Shown: positions 36,218 to 44,476, counted from the stretch's first letter. The stretch: DNA of 64,000 nt from Pseudomonas frederiksbergensis (GCF_003732665.1 NZ_MOBP01000022.1:1-64000), one strand, 5' to 3'. Program-made: numbers and translations. The notes: generated by a model not told the origin, from the sequence alone.

Positions 36218-36607
36218 TCAGGCTTCCACTTCCGCCACCTGATTAAAGTACTTCGCCCGATCCGGCGTAAACGTCACCACCATTTTCGTTCGCGAGCAGG
36301 TCAACGCCCGCTCCGTCGCCAAATCAATATCCAGATCTTCCCCGCGCAAACCCTGCCATTGCGCCAGGTACTTAAGCGATCCGTATTTTTCGAGTTTTTT
36401 CAGGCTGCGGCTCACGCCACCTTTCCAGCCCAGCACCGGCAATTCGCCGGCGAGGCACTGTTGGGCGACGTCGGGAAATCGCGCGGCGCGTTGGCGGCCG
36501 ATTTCCCAGCATTTGATCAGTCCCTTGTCGTGGGCTTCCCACAGTGCATCCCGGTTCAGGCCGGTGCGCAGTGGGTTGTCGATGGTGCGGTGGATACGCT
36601 GGGTCAT
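36218..36607 (-). CDS. Conserved-looking hypothetical protein, 129 aa
   Basis: Not recognised. ATG 36607 is preceded by AAGGAAC, and codon usage fits a real Pseudomonas gene. The protein is basic and mostly helical: TIDNPLRTGLNRDALWEAHDKGLIKCWEIGRQRAARFPDVA, a GWKGGVSRSLKKLEKYG segment that could be DNA-binding, and a C-terminal TFTPDRAKYFNQ. A longer frame to 36898 runs through a repeat and is rejected. No operon partner; a small unassigned regulator or phage-like protein would fit. Confidence 0.6.
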   Translation of the reverse strand: MTQRIHRTIDNPLRTGLNRDALWEAHDKGLIKCWEIGRQRAARFPDVAQQCLAGELPVLGWKGGVSRSLKKLEKYGSLKYLAQWQGLRGEDLDIDLATERALTCSRTKMVVTFTPDRAKYFNQVAEVEA

Positions 36608-37028
36608 TCTTGTTCCTTGAATTCGGGTTTTGTTGGACAGCTCCGCTGTGCCCGTTGACGGTGGATGGTAGGGGTGGATGTAACAGCTGGCAACAAGGTA
36701 TTTGCGGGTGTAGGCAACATTCGTAGAGGGTGAAACGCTTGGTTTGTTTGGCCGCTGTAGGATCATGTCCTGCGCGACTTTGTGGCGAGGGGGCTTGCCC
36801 CCGTTTGGCTGCGAAGCAGTCGCAGACCAGCAAATGCGCTGCTTTTGGAGAAATGAGTTGGCAGGTTTGGGGGGCGCTGCGCACTCAAACGGGGGCAAGC
36901 CCCCTCGCCACAGGGGGGCCGGCGGTCAGATGAACCGCATTTTTTTGGTCGCATTGACCAGAAGAAGAGACATTTCCGACAAGCGCTGTAGGTTATGTAT
37001 GACCCTCAATGTCGATTTAAACGCCTCA
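36608..37028. other. Intergenic region with second-class REPIN
   Basis: About 420 bases without a credible gene; the small frames here arise from the inverted repeat at 36781-36912. The rest shows no recognisable element. Confidence 0.6.
36781..36912. repeat. REPIN of a different REP class
   Basis: TGTGGCGAGGGGGCTTGCCC and its inverted copy (GGGCAAGCCCCCTCGCCACA) lie 80 bases apart. The core GGCTTGCC is related to the common REP of this genome, but the arms differ, so it belongs to another family. Confidence 0.85.
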
Positions 37029-37898
37029 TCAGTAAGGTCGTTTCAACTCGGGCTCCCGAACCAGGCGACTGTTGGCGCCAATGCAATATTCCACGAGTTT
37101 GCTTTCATCAAAAAAGTCGACGCTGATAATACTCGAGCGATAAAGGAAATAGCTGTCCATATCAAACCAGGCATTAATTTCCTTGGTTAATTTAGTGGGG
37201 CCAAAAGCAAGGGTATATTGCGTCATGGACAGTCTCCACGGATAAGTGGACGTGGGTGGATTCTGCATCACTTTCGTGATGTATTTTGCAAGCTCTGCAG
37301 CGGTGACATATTTATCTCCCTGCCAGCGGTTGCTAAAAGCGGGCCAGAACAGTTCGGAGTTAAACTTCTCATAGTATTCAATCGAAAGAATGACCCGGCG
37401 TTTCGGGCTGATTTTTTTCAATTGTGCGAAATCCAGGTGTCTGTCGCGATGTGGGATCAGACGCTCTTCCAACCCTCGAAGTACTTCGGCTTTGAACGCC
37501 TGGTGATCAAACCGGTTACTTTTTTCGTCAAGCAGTTTGTTGAAGTCCAGAATAATGAACTCATCTGGATTTTCATCGAGGAAGGTATTGACTGAGGCGA
37601 TGATTTCCTTGAGCCGTCGACCGCGGATCAGCGAGTGAAAAGTCATGAATTCATTCTTGCGGGTCATCATGCGCAGATCAAACGACCGGGCGCCGTTTCT
37701 CATCTGCCACAGCAAGTCGTGATTTTGACAAAGTGACCAATGGGCCGATGTGGATTCCGGAAACGGATGGCCGATGTCCCAATCCATACCCGCGTTGTGG
37801 CAGCCTGGCCAGATAAATTGGCCGATCGTCAGACTGTCAATGTGCGGGGTGGTACTCATCCAATTAGCGTAGTTGTTGTGTGTGACTGAATTGTTCAT
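37029..37898 (-). CDS. PI-PLC X-domain-containing protein
   Basis: A 289-aa phosphatidylinositol-specific phospholipase C-like protein. The two catalytic histidines sit in PGCHNAGMDWD (about residue 34) and MTFHSLIRG (about residue 86), with FDLRMM and EFIILDFNKL between and after them as in the X-domain barrel. No signal peptide is visible. ATG 37898 has a poor ribosome site; a TTG frame to 38003 is possible but unlikely. The gene is clearly AT-richer than its neighbours, suggesting transfer. Substrate: a phosphoinositide or glycerophosphodiester-type lipid; an interkingdom or antibacterial effector role is speculation. Confidence 0.78.
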   Translation of the reverse strand: MNNSVTHNNYANWMSTTPHIDSLTIGQFIWPGCHNAGMDWDIGHPFPESTSAHWSLCQNHDLLWQMRNGARSFDLRMMTRKNEFMTFHSLIRGRRLKEIIASVNTFLDENPDEFIILDFNKLLDEKSNRFDHQAFKAEVLRGLEERLIPHRDRHLDFAQLKKISPKRRVILSIEYYEKFNSELFWPAFSNRWQGDKYVTAAELAKYITKVMQNPPTSTYPWRLSMTQYTLAFGPTKLTKEINAWFDMDSYFLYRSSIISVDFFDESKLVEYCIGANSRLVREPELKRPY

Positions 37899-38066
37899 GA
37901 TAAATAATCTAATAATTAGTTGCGCGGCCGGTTTGTGAGTTGCCGGGTCTGGCAACTTTATAGTCGAACATACGGGTTGAATTAAAGTCGGAAAGTGTGG
38001 CAATAAAATACAACGGAGATAGGGCGATTATAGTTCGGCGGTGTTGGTTGTAAGTTTAACTTGAGA

Positions 38067-38099
38067 GTCGCCGGCATTCAGCAAGGTAATGCCGGCGAC
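38067..38099. terminator. 12-bp hairpin downstream of the GH15 gene
   Basis: GTCGCCGGCATT and AATGCCGGCGAC form a perfect stem with a 9-base loop directly after the GH15 stop (minus strand). The following T-run is weak, so termination efficiency is uncertain. Confidence 0.5.
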
Positions 38100-38104
38100 G
38101 CAGC

Positions 38105-39931
38105 TCAAGGTTGCCAGTAATTCTTTTCCCCACTCAACTTTCGATCAAGGAAACTGGCTGCACTAATTAACGCCAGATGCGTCAGCGCTTGCGGTGTATT
38201 GCCCAAATGCCGGGCATGACTGTCGAACTCTTCGGCATACAACCCCAACGGGTTGGCGTACCTCAGTAACTGTTCAAACTCCAAATGGGCCTTTTCCACC
38301 TGACCGGCCCGGGCCAGGCATTCGACATACCAGAACGAGCACGCAGCGAAGGCGCCTTCGGTGCCGGACAAACCGTCGATCTGGCTGTCGTCGTTGCGGT
38401 AGCGGTAGACCATGCCGTCGCGCACCAGGGTTTTCTGGATCGCTTCCAGGGTCGAGAGCCAGCGCGGATCCTTGGCACTGACGAAACGCACCAGCGGCAT
38501 CAGCAGCATCGAGCCGTCGAGGGCAGTGCCGCCGATGTGCTGCACGAAATGTCCGCGCTCTTCGTTCCAGAAGTTTTCCCAAATGTCGGCGTAGATCGCT
38601 TGACGGGTCTGGTCCCAGCGGGCGAACGGAGCGGGCAACGAGCGTTTCGAGGCCAGGCGAATGGCGCGGTCCACGGCGACCCAGCACATCAGTCGCGAGT
38701 GCAGGAAGTGATGCTGCTCGCCGCGCATCTCCCAGATGCCGACGTCCTTGCTCTGCCAGGTTTCGCAGACCTGATCCACCACTTCCACGACGTGCCTCCA
38801 GCCTTCATGGGAAATCGCTTCGCCGTACTTGTTGACCAGGTACACGGCGTCCATCAGCTCACCGAATATGTCGAGCTGGATCTGGTCGTAAGCCTGGTTG
38901 CCGATGCGCACCGGTTTTGCGCCGCCGTGGCCGCTCAGGTGGGTGAGTTCGGTTTCCGGCAATTCCTGGCGGCCGTCGATGGCGTAGAGGATGTTGATTT
39001 TCATCGACTGGCCGTGGCAATCGCTGACCCGATGGCGCATCCATTTCATGTAGGCGTTGGCCTCCTCGACAAAGCCCAGACGCATGAAGGCGTAAACGGT
39101 GAACGAGGCGTCGCGGATCCAGGTGTAGCGGTAGTCCCAGTTACGTTCGCCGCCGGGCGATTCCGGGAGGCCGAAAGTTGCAGCGGCGAGGATCGCGCCG
39201 TGTTTGCGCGAGGTCAGCAGCTTCAAGGCCAGGGCCGAGCGGTTGACCATTTCCCGCCAGCGCCCGCGATAGTTGGACTGGCCGATCCAGTCGCGCCAGA
39301 ACTTCAAGGTGCGTTCCATGCACAATTCGGCGGCGCCTTCCTTGAAGCGTGGGTCGTCGATGGCACCCAGCAGAAACGCCGCGCTGTCACCTTGTTTGAG
39401 GGTGAATTCGGCGATGGCGGCATTGCCTTCGATGCTCAGCACCTGATCCGAAGACAGGCGCAGGGACGGTTGATCCGCCGCCTCGAAGGCCACGTACTTT
39501 TCATCCATGCGCGCGCGGGTCTTGGCGCGGGCGTAGTCATGCCGCACCGCGCAACGCATGCGCATCGTCGCGGTGCCGCTGACCACCCGCACCCGGCGCA
39601 TCAGCATCGGCAGGTCATCCTCGCTGTCGCCGATAGGCAGCAGGTCGGTGACTTCGACCACGGCACGGTCGCTCAGCCAACGGGTTTGCAGCACGTTGGT
39701 GTCCGGCAGGTAGATTTGCTCGCGGCGGGCGTCGGGCAGGTCCGGGGACAGTTGGAAAATCCCGGCCTCGGGCGTGTCGAGCAGCGAGCAGAAAATCGAC
39801 GGGCTGTCGAACTCCGGCCAGCAGAAAAAATCCACGCTGCCCTTGTCGTTGACCAGCGCCGCACTGCGCATATCGCCAATGATGCCGTGGGCGTCGATGG
39901 CGCTTTGTCGTTCGGGATGATGATCAGCCAT
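38105..39931 (-). CDS. Glycoside hydrolase family 15 protein (glucoamylase/trehalase-like)
   Basis: A 608-aa GH15 protein. An N-terminal beta-sandwich (AAL-VNDKGSVDFFCWPEFDSPSIF) is followed by an (alpha/alpha)6 barrel with NWDYRYTWIRDASFTVYAF, the GIWEMRGEQHHFLHSRLMCWVAVDRA block carrying the catalytic-acid Glu, and GTEGAFAACSFWYVECLARAG with the base Glu. Such bacterial enzymes hydrolyse alpha-glucans or trehalose. ATG 39931 (MADHHPERQ) lies 10 bases after GGAG; a GTG at 39937 is the alternative. It overlaps the upstream SDR gene by 8 bases, so both are co-expressed; a stress-carbohydrate role (trehalose or glycogen) is likely. Confidence 0.9.
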   Translation of the reverse strand: MADHHPERQSAIDAHGIIGDMRSAALVNDKGSVDFFCWPEFDSPSIFCSLLDTPEAGIFQLSPDLPDARREQIYLPDTNVLQTRWLSDRAVVEVTDLLPIGDSEDDLPMLMRRVRVVSGTATMRMRCAVRHDYARAKTRARMDEKYVAFEAADQPSLRLSSDQVLSIEGNAAIAEFTLKQGDSAAFLLGAIDDPRFKEGAAELCMERTLKFWRDWIGQSNYRGRWREMVNRSALALKLLTSRKHGAILAAATFGLPESPGGERNWDYRYTWIRDASFTVYAFMRLGFVEEANAYMKWMRHRVSDCHGQSMKINILYAIDGRQELPETELTHLSGHGGAKPVRIGNQAYDQIQLDIFGELMDAVYLVNKYGEAISHEGWRHVVEVVDQVCETWQSKDVGIWEMRGEQHHFLHSRLMCWVAVDRAIRLASKRSLPAPFARWDQTRQAIYADIWENFWNEERGHFVQHIGGTALDGSMLLMPLVRFVSAKDPRWLSTLEAIQKTLVRDGMVYRYRNDDSQIDGLSGTEGAFAACSFWYVECLARAGQVEKAHLEFEQLLRYANPLGLYAEEFDSHARHLGNTPQALTHLALISAASFLDRKLSGEKNYWQP

Positions 39932-40724
39932 TGCCACGGAACTCCGGATAGAGGCTCATGCCGCCGTCGATAAACAGGGTTGTGCCGACGATGTAGTCGG
40001 AGGCATCGGACGCGAGAAAGACCACGGCGCTGGCGATGTCGTCGACGTCACCGATACGGCCGTAAGGAATGAGTTTGAGCAGTTCCTGCGCGGCATCGCC
40101 CTCGGTGGCGGCGCGGTTGATCGCCGTGCGAATCGCCCCCGGCGCGATGCCGTTGATGCGGATCTTCTGGTGGCTGACTTCCTGGGCCAGGGTCTGCATC
40201 AGCATATCGACGCCGCCCTTGGACGCGGCGTAATTGACATGCCCGGCCCAGGGAATGCGCTGGTGTACCGAGCTCATGTGAATGATCTTGCCGGCAGCCT
40301 TGGACACGCCTTCGCGAACGCCTTGTTGATTGAAAATCCGCAGGGCGGCGCGGGCGCAGAGGAACTGGCCGGTGAGGTTGACGCCGATCACCTGGTTCCA
40401 GTCGGCGAGGCTCATGTCCACGGCGTTGGCGTCTTTCTGCATCCCGGAGTTGGCTACCAGGATATCGAGGAAACCGAAGGCTTCGAGGGTCTGGGCGAAC
40501 AGGCGTTCGACGTCTTCTTCTTTCGAGACATCGGCGCCGATGGCGATGGCGCGACCACCGCTTTCATTGATCTGCCGGGCCAATGCTTCGGCGGGTTCGG
40601 CCTGGGAGTTGTAGTTGATGACCACCGCTGCACCGGCAGCGGCCAGGGCTTTGGCGGCCCCGGCACCGATGCCGGAACTGGCGCCGGTGACCAGCGCCAC
40701 TTGTTGATCGAGGGAAATCTGCAT
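39924..40724 (-). CDS. SDR family oxidoreductase, glucose 1-dehydrogenase-like
   Basis: A 266-aa classical short-chain dehydrogenase. The cofactor motif is TGASSGIGAGAAKAL, followed by NSG, catalytic Ser in HMSSVHQRIPW and YAASK (Tyr/Lys). The end VGTTLFIDGGMSLYPEF is typical of the glucose 1-dehydrogenase group. It would oxidise glucose (or another sugar/alcohol) with NAD(P). The start is ATG 40724. The GH15 gene follows with overlap: glucose released by GH15 could feed this dehydrogenase, a coherent two-step unit (inference). Confidence 0.9.
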   Translation of the reverse strand: MQISLDQQVALVTGASSGIGAGAAKALAAAGAAVVINYNSQAEPAEALARQINESGGRAIAIGADVSKEEDVERLFAQTLEAFGFLDILVANSGMQKDANAVDMSLADWNQVIGVNLTGQFLCARAALRIFNQQGVREGVSKAAGKIIHMSSVHQRIPWAGHVNYAASKGGVDMLMQTLAQEVSHQKIRINGIAPGAIRTAINRAATEGDAAQELLKLIPYGRIGDVDDIASAVVFLASDASDYIVGTTLFIDGGMSLYPEFRGNG

Positions 40725-40809
40725 GAGCGTTAGCGCCTTGAAGGGAGGGCCTAAGTAGCTGACTTGCTTACGGGGCAGAGAGTTCATTTGTGGGTGGTAG
40801 TGCCGGCCT

Positions 40810-40902
40810 CTTCGCGAGCAAGCCCGCTCCCACAGGTTGGGTGGTGCTCACACAAGAGTGTTCACACCGCAAATCCACTGTGGGAGCGGGCTTGCTCGCG
40901 AA
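40810..40902. repeat. REPIN
   Basis: An inverted pair of the common REP element with about 44 bases between, in the divergent gap before the MFS gene. Confidence 0.9.
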
Positions 40903-40992
40903 GGGGTCTTAACATTCAACCAACAATTCCCCGCTTTCCCCTCAACCAGCCTTTATGGCAACTTGCACACCCGAATCAAGGCCCGCACCCCC

Positions 40993-42165
40993 ATGGCAAA
41001 CCCCTACCGCGAACTGTTTAAAGCCCCTGGCGCCGGGGCCTTCGTGCTGGCCGGGATGATTGCGCGCATGCCGATTTCCATGACCGGCATCGGCCTGATC
41101 ACCATGCTCTCGCAGATAAAGGGCGGCTACGGATTGGCCGGCGCCGTGGCGGCGACCTTCGCCCTGGCCACGGCATTCTGTGCGCCGCAAGTATCGCGGC
41201 TGGTAGATCGTTACGGCCAGGGCCGGATTCTGCCGGTGTCGGCACTGTTGGGCGGGGGTTCGCTGTTGCTGCTCTTGTTGTGCACAAGGTTGCAGGCGCC
41301 GCACTGGACGCTGTTCCTGTTCGCCGCCCTGGCTGGGTGCATGCCGAGCATGTCAGCCATGGTGCGGGCGCGCTGGACCGAGCTGTATCGCGGTCAGCCG
41401 CAACTGCAAACTGCCTATGCCCTGGAATCGGTGCTGGATGAGGTCTGCTTTATCGTCGGGCCGCCGCTGTCGGTGGGCCTGTGCGTGGTGGCGTTCCCCG
41501 AGGCCGGGCCGTTGGCCGCATTGTTGATGCTGGCCATCGGCGTCACCGCGTTTGTCTTGCAACGCAGCACCGAGCCATCGGTGCATCCCCATGAAATTCA
41601 CCATCAGGGCTCGATCATTCGCTCCGGGGAAATCCGCCTGTTGATGCTGTTGATGACCGCCATGGGCGTGATTGTCGGCGTGGTGGACGTGGTCAGCGTC
41701 GCCTTCGCTCAGCAGCAGGGCCAACCGGCGGCGGCGAGTATTGTGTTGTCGGTGTATGCCATCGGCTCGTGCCTGGCGGGGTTGGTGTTCGGCGCGTTGC
41801 GCTCGAAATTGCCGCTGCCGAGGCTGTTCCTGTATGGCGGTGTGATGACCGCCGTGACCACCTTGCCATTGCTGTTGGCGACCAATATTTTCGGCTTGGC
41901 CCTGGCGGTGTTTGTCGCGGGGATGTTCTTTGCGCCGACGTTGATTGTGGCGATGGCGTTGGTGGAGCGCATCGTAACCCCGGCCAAACTGACCGAAGGC
42001 CTGACGTGGCTGATCACCGGGCTGAGCATCGGCGTGGCGATTGGCGCGGCGAGTTCCGGGTGGCTGGTGGATGCGTTTGGGGCGCGTAGCGGGTTTTGGG
42101 TGGCGATTGCGGCGGGGGTTGTGGTGTTGGGCTCGGCGATCCAGAGCTTCCGCCATTTGAAATGA
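40993..42165 (+). CDS. MFS transporter
   Basis: A 390-aa, 12-helix major facilitator. It opens with APGAGAFVLAGMIARMPISMTGIG and has a loop motif SRLVDRYGQGRIL; helices run to the C-terminal GAASSGWLVDAFGARSGFW. The pattern resembles sugar-efflux/drug-efflux-like MFS proteins of unknown substrate. ATG 40993 is used; a longer frame from 40837 passes through the REPIN and is rejected. Flanked by REPINs on both sides, it is probably monocistronic. Confidence 0.88.
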   Translation: MANPYRELFKAPGAGAFVLAGMIARMPISMTGIGLITMLSQIKGGYGLAGAVAATFALATAFCAPQVSRLVDRYGQGRILPVSALLGGGSLLLLLLCTRLQAPHWTLFLFAALAGCMPSMSAMVRARWTELYRGQPQLQTAYALESVLDEVCFIVGPPLSVGLCVVAFPEAGPLAALLMLAIGVTAFVLQRSTEPSVHPHEIHHQGSIIRSGEIRLLMLLMTAMGVIVGVVDVVSVAFAQQQGQPAAASIVLSVYAIGSCLAGLVFGALRSKLPLPRLFLYGGVMTAVTTLPLLLATNIFGLALAVFVAGMFFAPTLIVAMALVERIVTPAKLTEGLTWLITGLSIGVAIGAASSGWLVDAFGARSGFWVAIAAGVVVLGSAIQSFRHLK

Positions 42166-42173
42166 GATCTAAA

Positions 42174-42264
42174 TGTGGGAGCGGGCTTGCTCGCGAAAGC
42201 GGTATGTCATTCAGCAAAGATGTTGACTGACACACCGCTTTCGCGAGCAAGCCCGCTCCCACAG
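42174..42264. repeat. REPIN between convergent MFS and cupin genes
   Basis: An inverted REP pair with a 40-base spacer (GCGGTATGTCATTCAGCAAA...), at a convergent gene end. Confidence 0.9.
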
Positions 42265-42275
42265 GGGACTCTGGG

Positions 42276-43418
42276 TTACCAGCCCCGGCCTGAGTTGACC
42301 CAGAAGTTCACCGACAACGACGTCGACACCGATTCCACCTGATGGAACCAGCCCTCGGGCAAAAACAGCAAATCCCCGGCCTCCAGGGTCACGCGCAAAA
42401 ACGTCACGTCCCGGGCCTTGGGGAAGCGCTGGTAATCCGGCGCATCCGGGTTGAAGTCGCAACCGTCCAGCCCGCCCTCGGGCGCGGTGGACCAGGTGCC
42501 CAAGGCCTCGCGATGATGCGGCGCGGCGAGGGTGAAGGTTTTCTGGCCCCAGACCTGGGCGAACAGGTTATCGGTGTCGTCGCGGTGCAGCGGCGTCAGG
42601 GTGCCTTTGGGGCCGATCCAGATGCGGGGCGGGATGAACAGCGACTGATCGAAGTAGGGCGGATACTTGATCTGCTGCATCAGTTGCGCCGGCAGGATGT
42701 TGTTGCCCATGTACGCCGGCGGTTCGCCATTCGCGCCCTTGACCGCCGGGCTGTCCAGCGAGGCGATGAAATCGGCCATGGACGTGGAACGGAAATCCCG
42801 CTCGGTGGAGAAAGTTTTCTTCACGTAATCGCCATGGCGGGTGATGCCTTGCAGCTCGGCGAAATGCACCAACGACTCTTCGCGGCTGAGCTTGAACAAC
42901 GGCCAGTCCTGCAACGCATCGCTGATCACCAGCGGAATGCCGTGGGGCAAATAGTGGGTGTCGAACTCGCGCTTGGACAGCGAACTGCGGGTCCGGCGCT
43001 CCACGCTGCGCTGGGTTGGCAGGCTGGCGGTCAGGCGTTCGCTCAGGCGTGGCGGGGTCGGGTAGCGCTTGTTCATGTCGACCTTTTCGACCACGGCGCC
43101 GCCATGCCGGGCGTGGTCGATGATCTGCGGCAGCATCGTCGCCAGGCCCATGTTGCCGCCGATCTTCAAGCGACCGCTGGCGAACAGTTCTTCGACGTTG
43201 GCCATGCCGCCCATGATCCCGAGGAAGTCTTTTTCCGCCACTTCAATGGTCACGTCGGGGCTGGCGTGGCGCCCGGCTTCGGTGCGGCTGCTGGCCTTGA
43301 CCTCGGACCAGTACGCCTGGTGCGGGCCGAAGACGAATTGAAAAACCCCTTCGATACCGACGGCGCCGGCATTGGCGAACAGTTTGCCCAGAATGGTCTG
43401 CAGGTCCACGACGTTCAC
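42276..43418 (-). CDS. SCP2-cupin_8/JmjC fusion protein, PvdS-controlled candidate siderophore hydroxylase
   Basis: A 380-aa two-domain protein. Residues 1-115 resemble an SCP2 sterol-carrier domain (VTIEVAEKDFLGIMGG, LKIGGNMGLATML). Residues about 150-375 form a JmjC-like cupin with Fe(II) ligands H278-x-D280 (PLHRDDTDN) and H359 (GWFHQV). Such cupins are 2-oxoglutarate-dependent oxygenases, often hydroxylating amino acid side chains. The start is a GTG at 43418. An exact PvdS box on the minus strand lies 28 bases upstream, so iron starvation should induce it together with the divergent thioesterase. A role in tailoring the pyoverdine peptide or its precursor is inferred; the substrate is unknown. 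Confidence 0.82.
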   Translation of the reverse strand: MNVVDLQTILGKLFANAGAVGIEGVFQFVFGPHQAYWSEVKASSRTEAGRHASPDVTIEVAEKDFLGIMGGMANVEELFASGRLKIGGNMGLATMLPQIIDHARHGGAVVEKVDMNKRYPTPPRLSERLTASLPTQRSVERRTRSSLSKREFDTHYLPHGIPLVISDALQDWPLFKLSREESLVHFAELQGITRHGDYVKKTFSTERDFRSTSMADFIASLDSPAVKGANGEPPAYMGNNILPAQLMQQIKYPPYFDQSLFIPPRIWIGPKGTLTPLHRDDTDNLFAQVWGQKTFTLAAPHHREALGTWSTAPEGGLDGCDFNPDAPDYQRFPKARDVTFLRVTLEAGDLLFLPEGWFHQVESVSTSLSVNFWVNSGRGW

Positions 43419-43445
43419 TCTTGTTGGTTTTGGTCTGATGAGGGA

Positions 43446-43469
43446 ACGAGCGCCCGGGCGGCAAATTTA
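43446..43469 (-). promoter_or_regulatory. PvdS iron-starvation box driving the SCP2-cupin gene
   Basis: Read on the minus strand, TAAAT is followed by exactly 16 bases and CGT, the full consensus TAAAT-N16-CGT for the ECF sigma factor PvdS. It ends 28 bases before the GTG start at 43418. Confidence 0.8.
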
Positions 43470-43481
43470 ACCCTCCGTGAC

Positions 43482-43505
43482 TAATTTGCGCCGACGCCGG
43501 ACCGT
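43482..43505 (+). promoter_or_regulatory. PvdS iron-starvation box driving the type II thioesterase gene
   Basis: TAATT-N16-CGT, one mismatch from the PvdS consensus, ending 37 bases before the GTG at 43542. It is back to back with the minus-strand box at 43446-43469. Confidence 0.7.
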
Positions 43506-43541
43506 TCCTTTCTACAGACCTATTTTTTCGAGGAGCCCACG

Positions 43542-44276
43542 GTGACCAAGCTGACCCTGCTGTGCCTGCCGTATTCCGGCGCCAGCGCCATGGTCTACAG
43601 CCGCTGGCGGCGCAAGTTGCCGGAGTGGCTGCACCTGCAACCGGTCGAATTGCCGGGGCGCGGAGCGCGTTTCGACGAGCCGTTGCAAACCGACCTGCGC
43701 GCCCTGGCCATGCAATTGGCCAAAGAACTGCGCCCGACGTTGAAAGCGCCGTACGCCTTGTTCGGCCACAGCCTGGGGGCGTTGATGGCCTGCGAACTGG
43801 CCCACGCTTTGCGCGCACTCGGTTGCCCGGAACCGGTGGCGCTGTTCGCCTCCGGCACGGCCGCGCCAACCATGCGCGCCGACTATGATCGCGGGTTCGC
43901 CGAACCCAAGACCGATGCCGAGCTGATCGACCAGTTGCGCACCCTCAACGGCACCAGCGAAGAAGTGCTGGCCAACGAAGAGCTGATGAGCCTGACCCTG
44001 CCGATCCTGCGGGCGGACTTTCTGTTGTGCGGGCGTTTTCAGCCGGTGCAGCGGCCCTTGCTCAAATGCCCGGTGCACGTGCTCGGCGGCAAGGCCGACA
44101 AGGCCACCACCGAACAATTGATCGGCTGGAGCAAGGAAACCCACGGCAGCTTCTCGGTGGACATGCTGGCGGGCGGGCACTTCTTTATCCATGAGCACGA
44201 AGCCAAGGTGCTGCGGGTGATCAAGGACCAACTGGACGTGCACCATCGACGGCATGCCATGGCGGTCGGCGCCTGA
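43542..44276 (+). CDS. Type II thioesterase, PvdG-like
   Basis: A 244-aa external thioesterase of NRPS systems. The opening LLCLPYSGASAMVYSRW and VELPGRGARFDEP, the nucleophile elbow FGHSLGALMACELA (Ser near residue 76), and the late His in AGGHFFIHEHE complete the Ser-Asp-His set. Type II thioesterases remove wrong or stalled acyl groups from carrier domains. It starts at GTG 43542 with AGGAG 6 bases upstream. A PvdS-type box precedes it and the NRPS genes follow. In P. aeruginosa the equivalent is PvdG next to pvdL; here the partner downstream is a side-chain synthetase. Confidence 0.88.
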   Translation: MTKLTLLCLPYSGASAMVYSRWRRKLPEWLHLQPVELPGRGARFDEPLQTDLRALAMQLAKELRPTLKAPYALFGHSLGALMACELAHALRALGCPEPVALFASGTAAPTMRADYDRGFAEPKTDAELIDQLRTLNGTSEEVLANEELMSLTLPILRADFLLCGRFQPVQRPLLKCPVHVLGGKADKATTEQLIGWSKETHGSFSVDMLAGGHFFIHEHEAKVLRVIKDQLDVHHRRHAMAVGA

Positions 44277-44299
44277 CCCTGCACACTGCTTTTCCCCTG

Positions 44300-44402
44300 T
44301 GGGAGCGGGCTTGCTCGCGAAAGCGGTGTGTCAGTCAACATCTTTGCTGAATGACACACCGCTTTCGCGAGCAAGTCGAATCGTCGCACCGCCGCTCCCA
44401 CA
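44300..44402. repeat. REPIN with interrupted right arm
   Basis: The left arm is a normal REP (TGTGGGAGCGGGCTTGCTCG). In the right arm, 17 bases (TCGAATCGTCGCACCGC) replace or interrupt the CCC of GAGCAAGCCCGCTCCCAC. It lies between the thioesterase and the first NRPS gene. Confidence 0.8.
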
Positions 44403-44452
44403 TTGTTCTGTGACCCCCGCGACATCTCCCTTCTGACACTTATTCTCATTCG

Positions 44453-44476
44453 CTAATTTTTCCGGTCTGCATTCGT
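44453..44476 (+). promoter_or_regulatory. Imperfect PvdS box upstream of the first NRPS gene
   Basis: CTAAT-N16-CGT, or TAATT-N15-CGT, close to the PvdS consensus but one base off in spacing. It ends 55 bases before the ATG. The same CTAATTT core is found at the thioesterase promoter. Confidence 0.55.

Noticed and set aside
38285..39973. A 562-codon frame antisense to the GH15 gene
   Set aside because: The GH15 frame on the other strand has clear catalytic motifs; this one has none.
44435..44453. Fur-box-like sequence upstream of the first NRPS gene
   Set aside because: About 13 of 19 bases match the classical Fur box, which is near chance in an AT-rich promoter. PvdS-dependent genes are normally controlled by Fur indirectly through pvdS.
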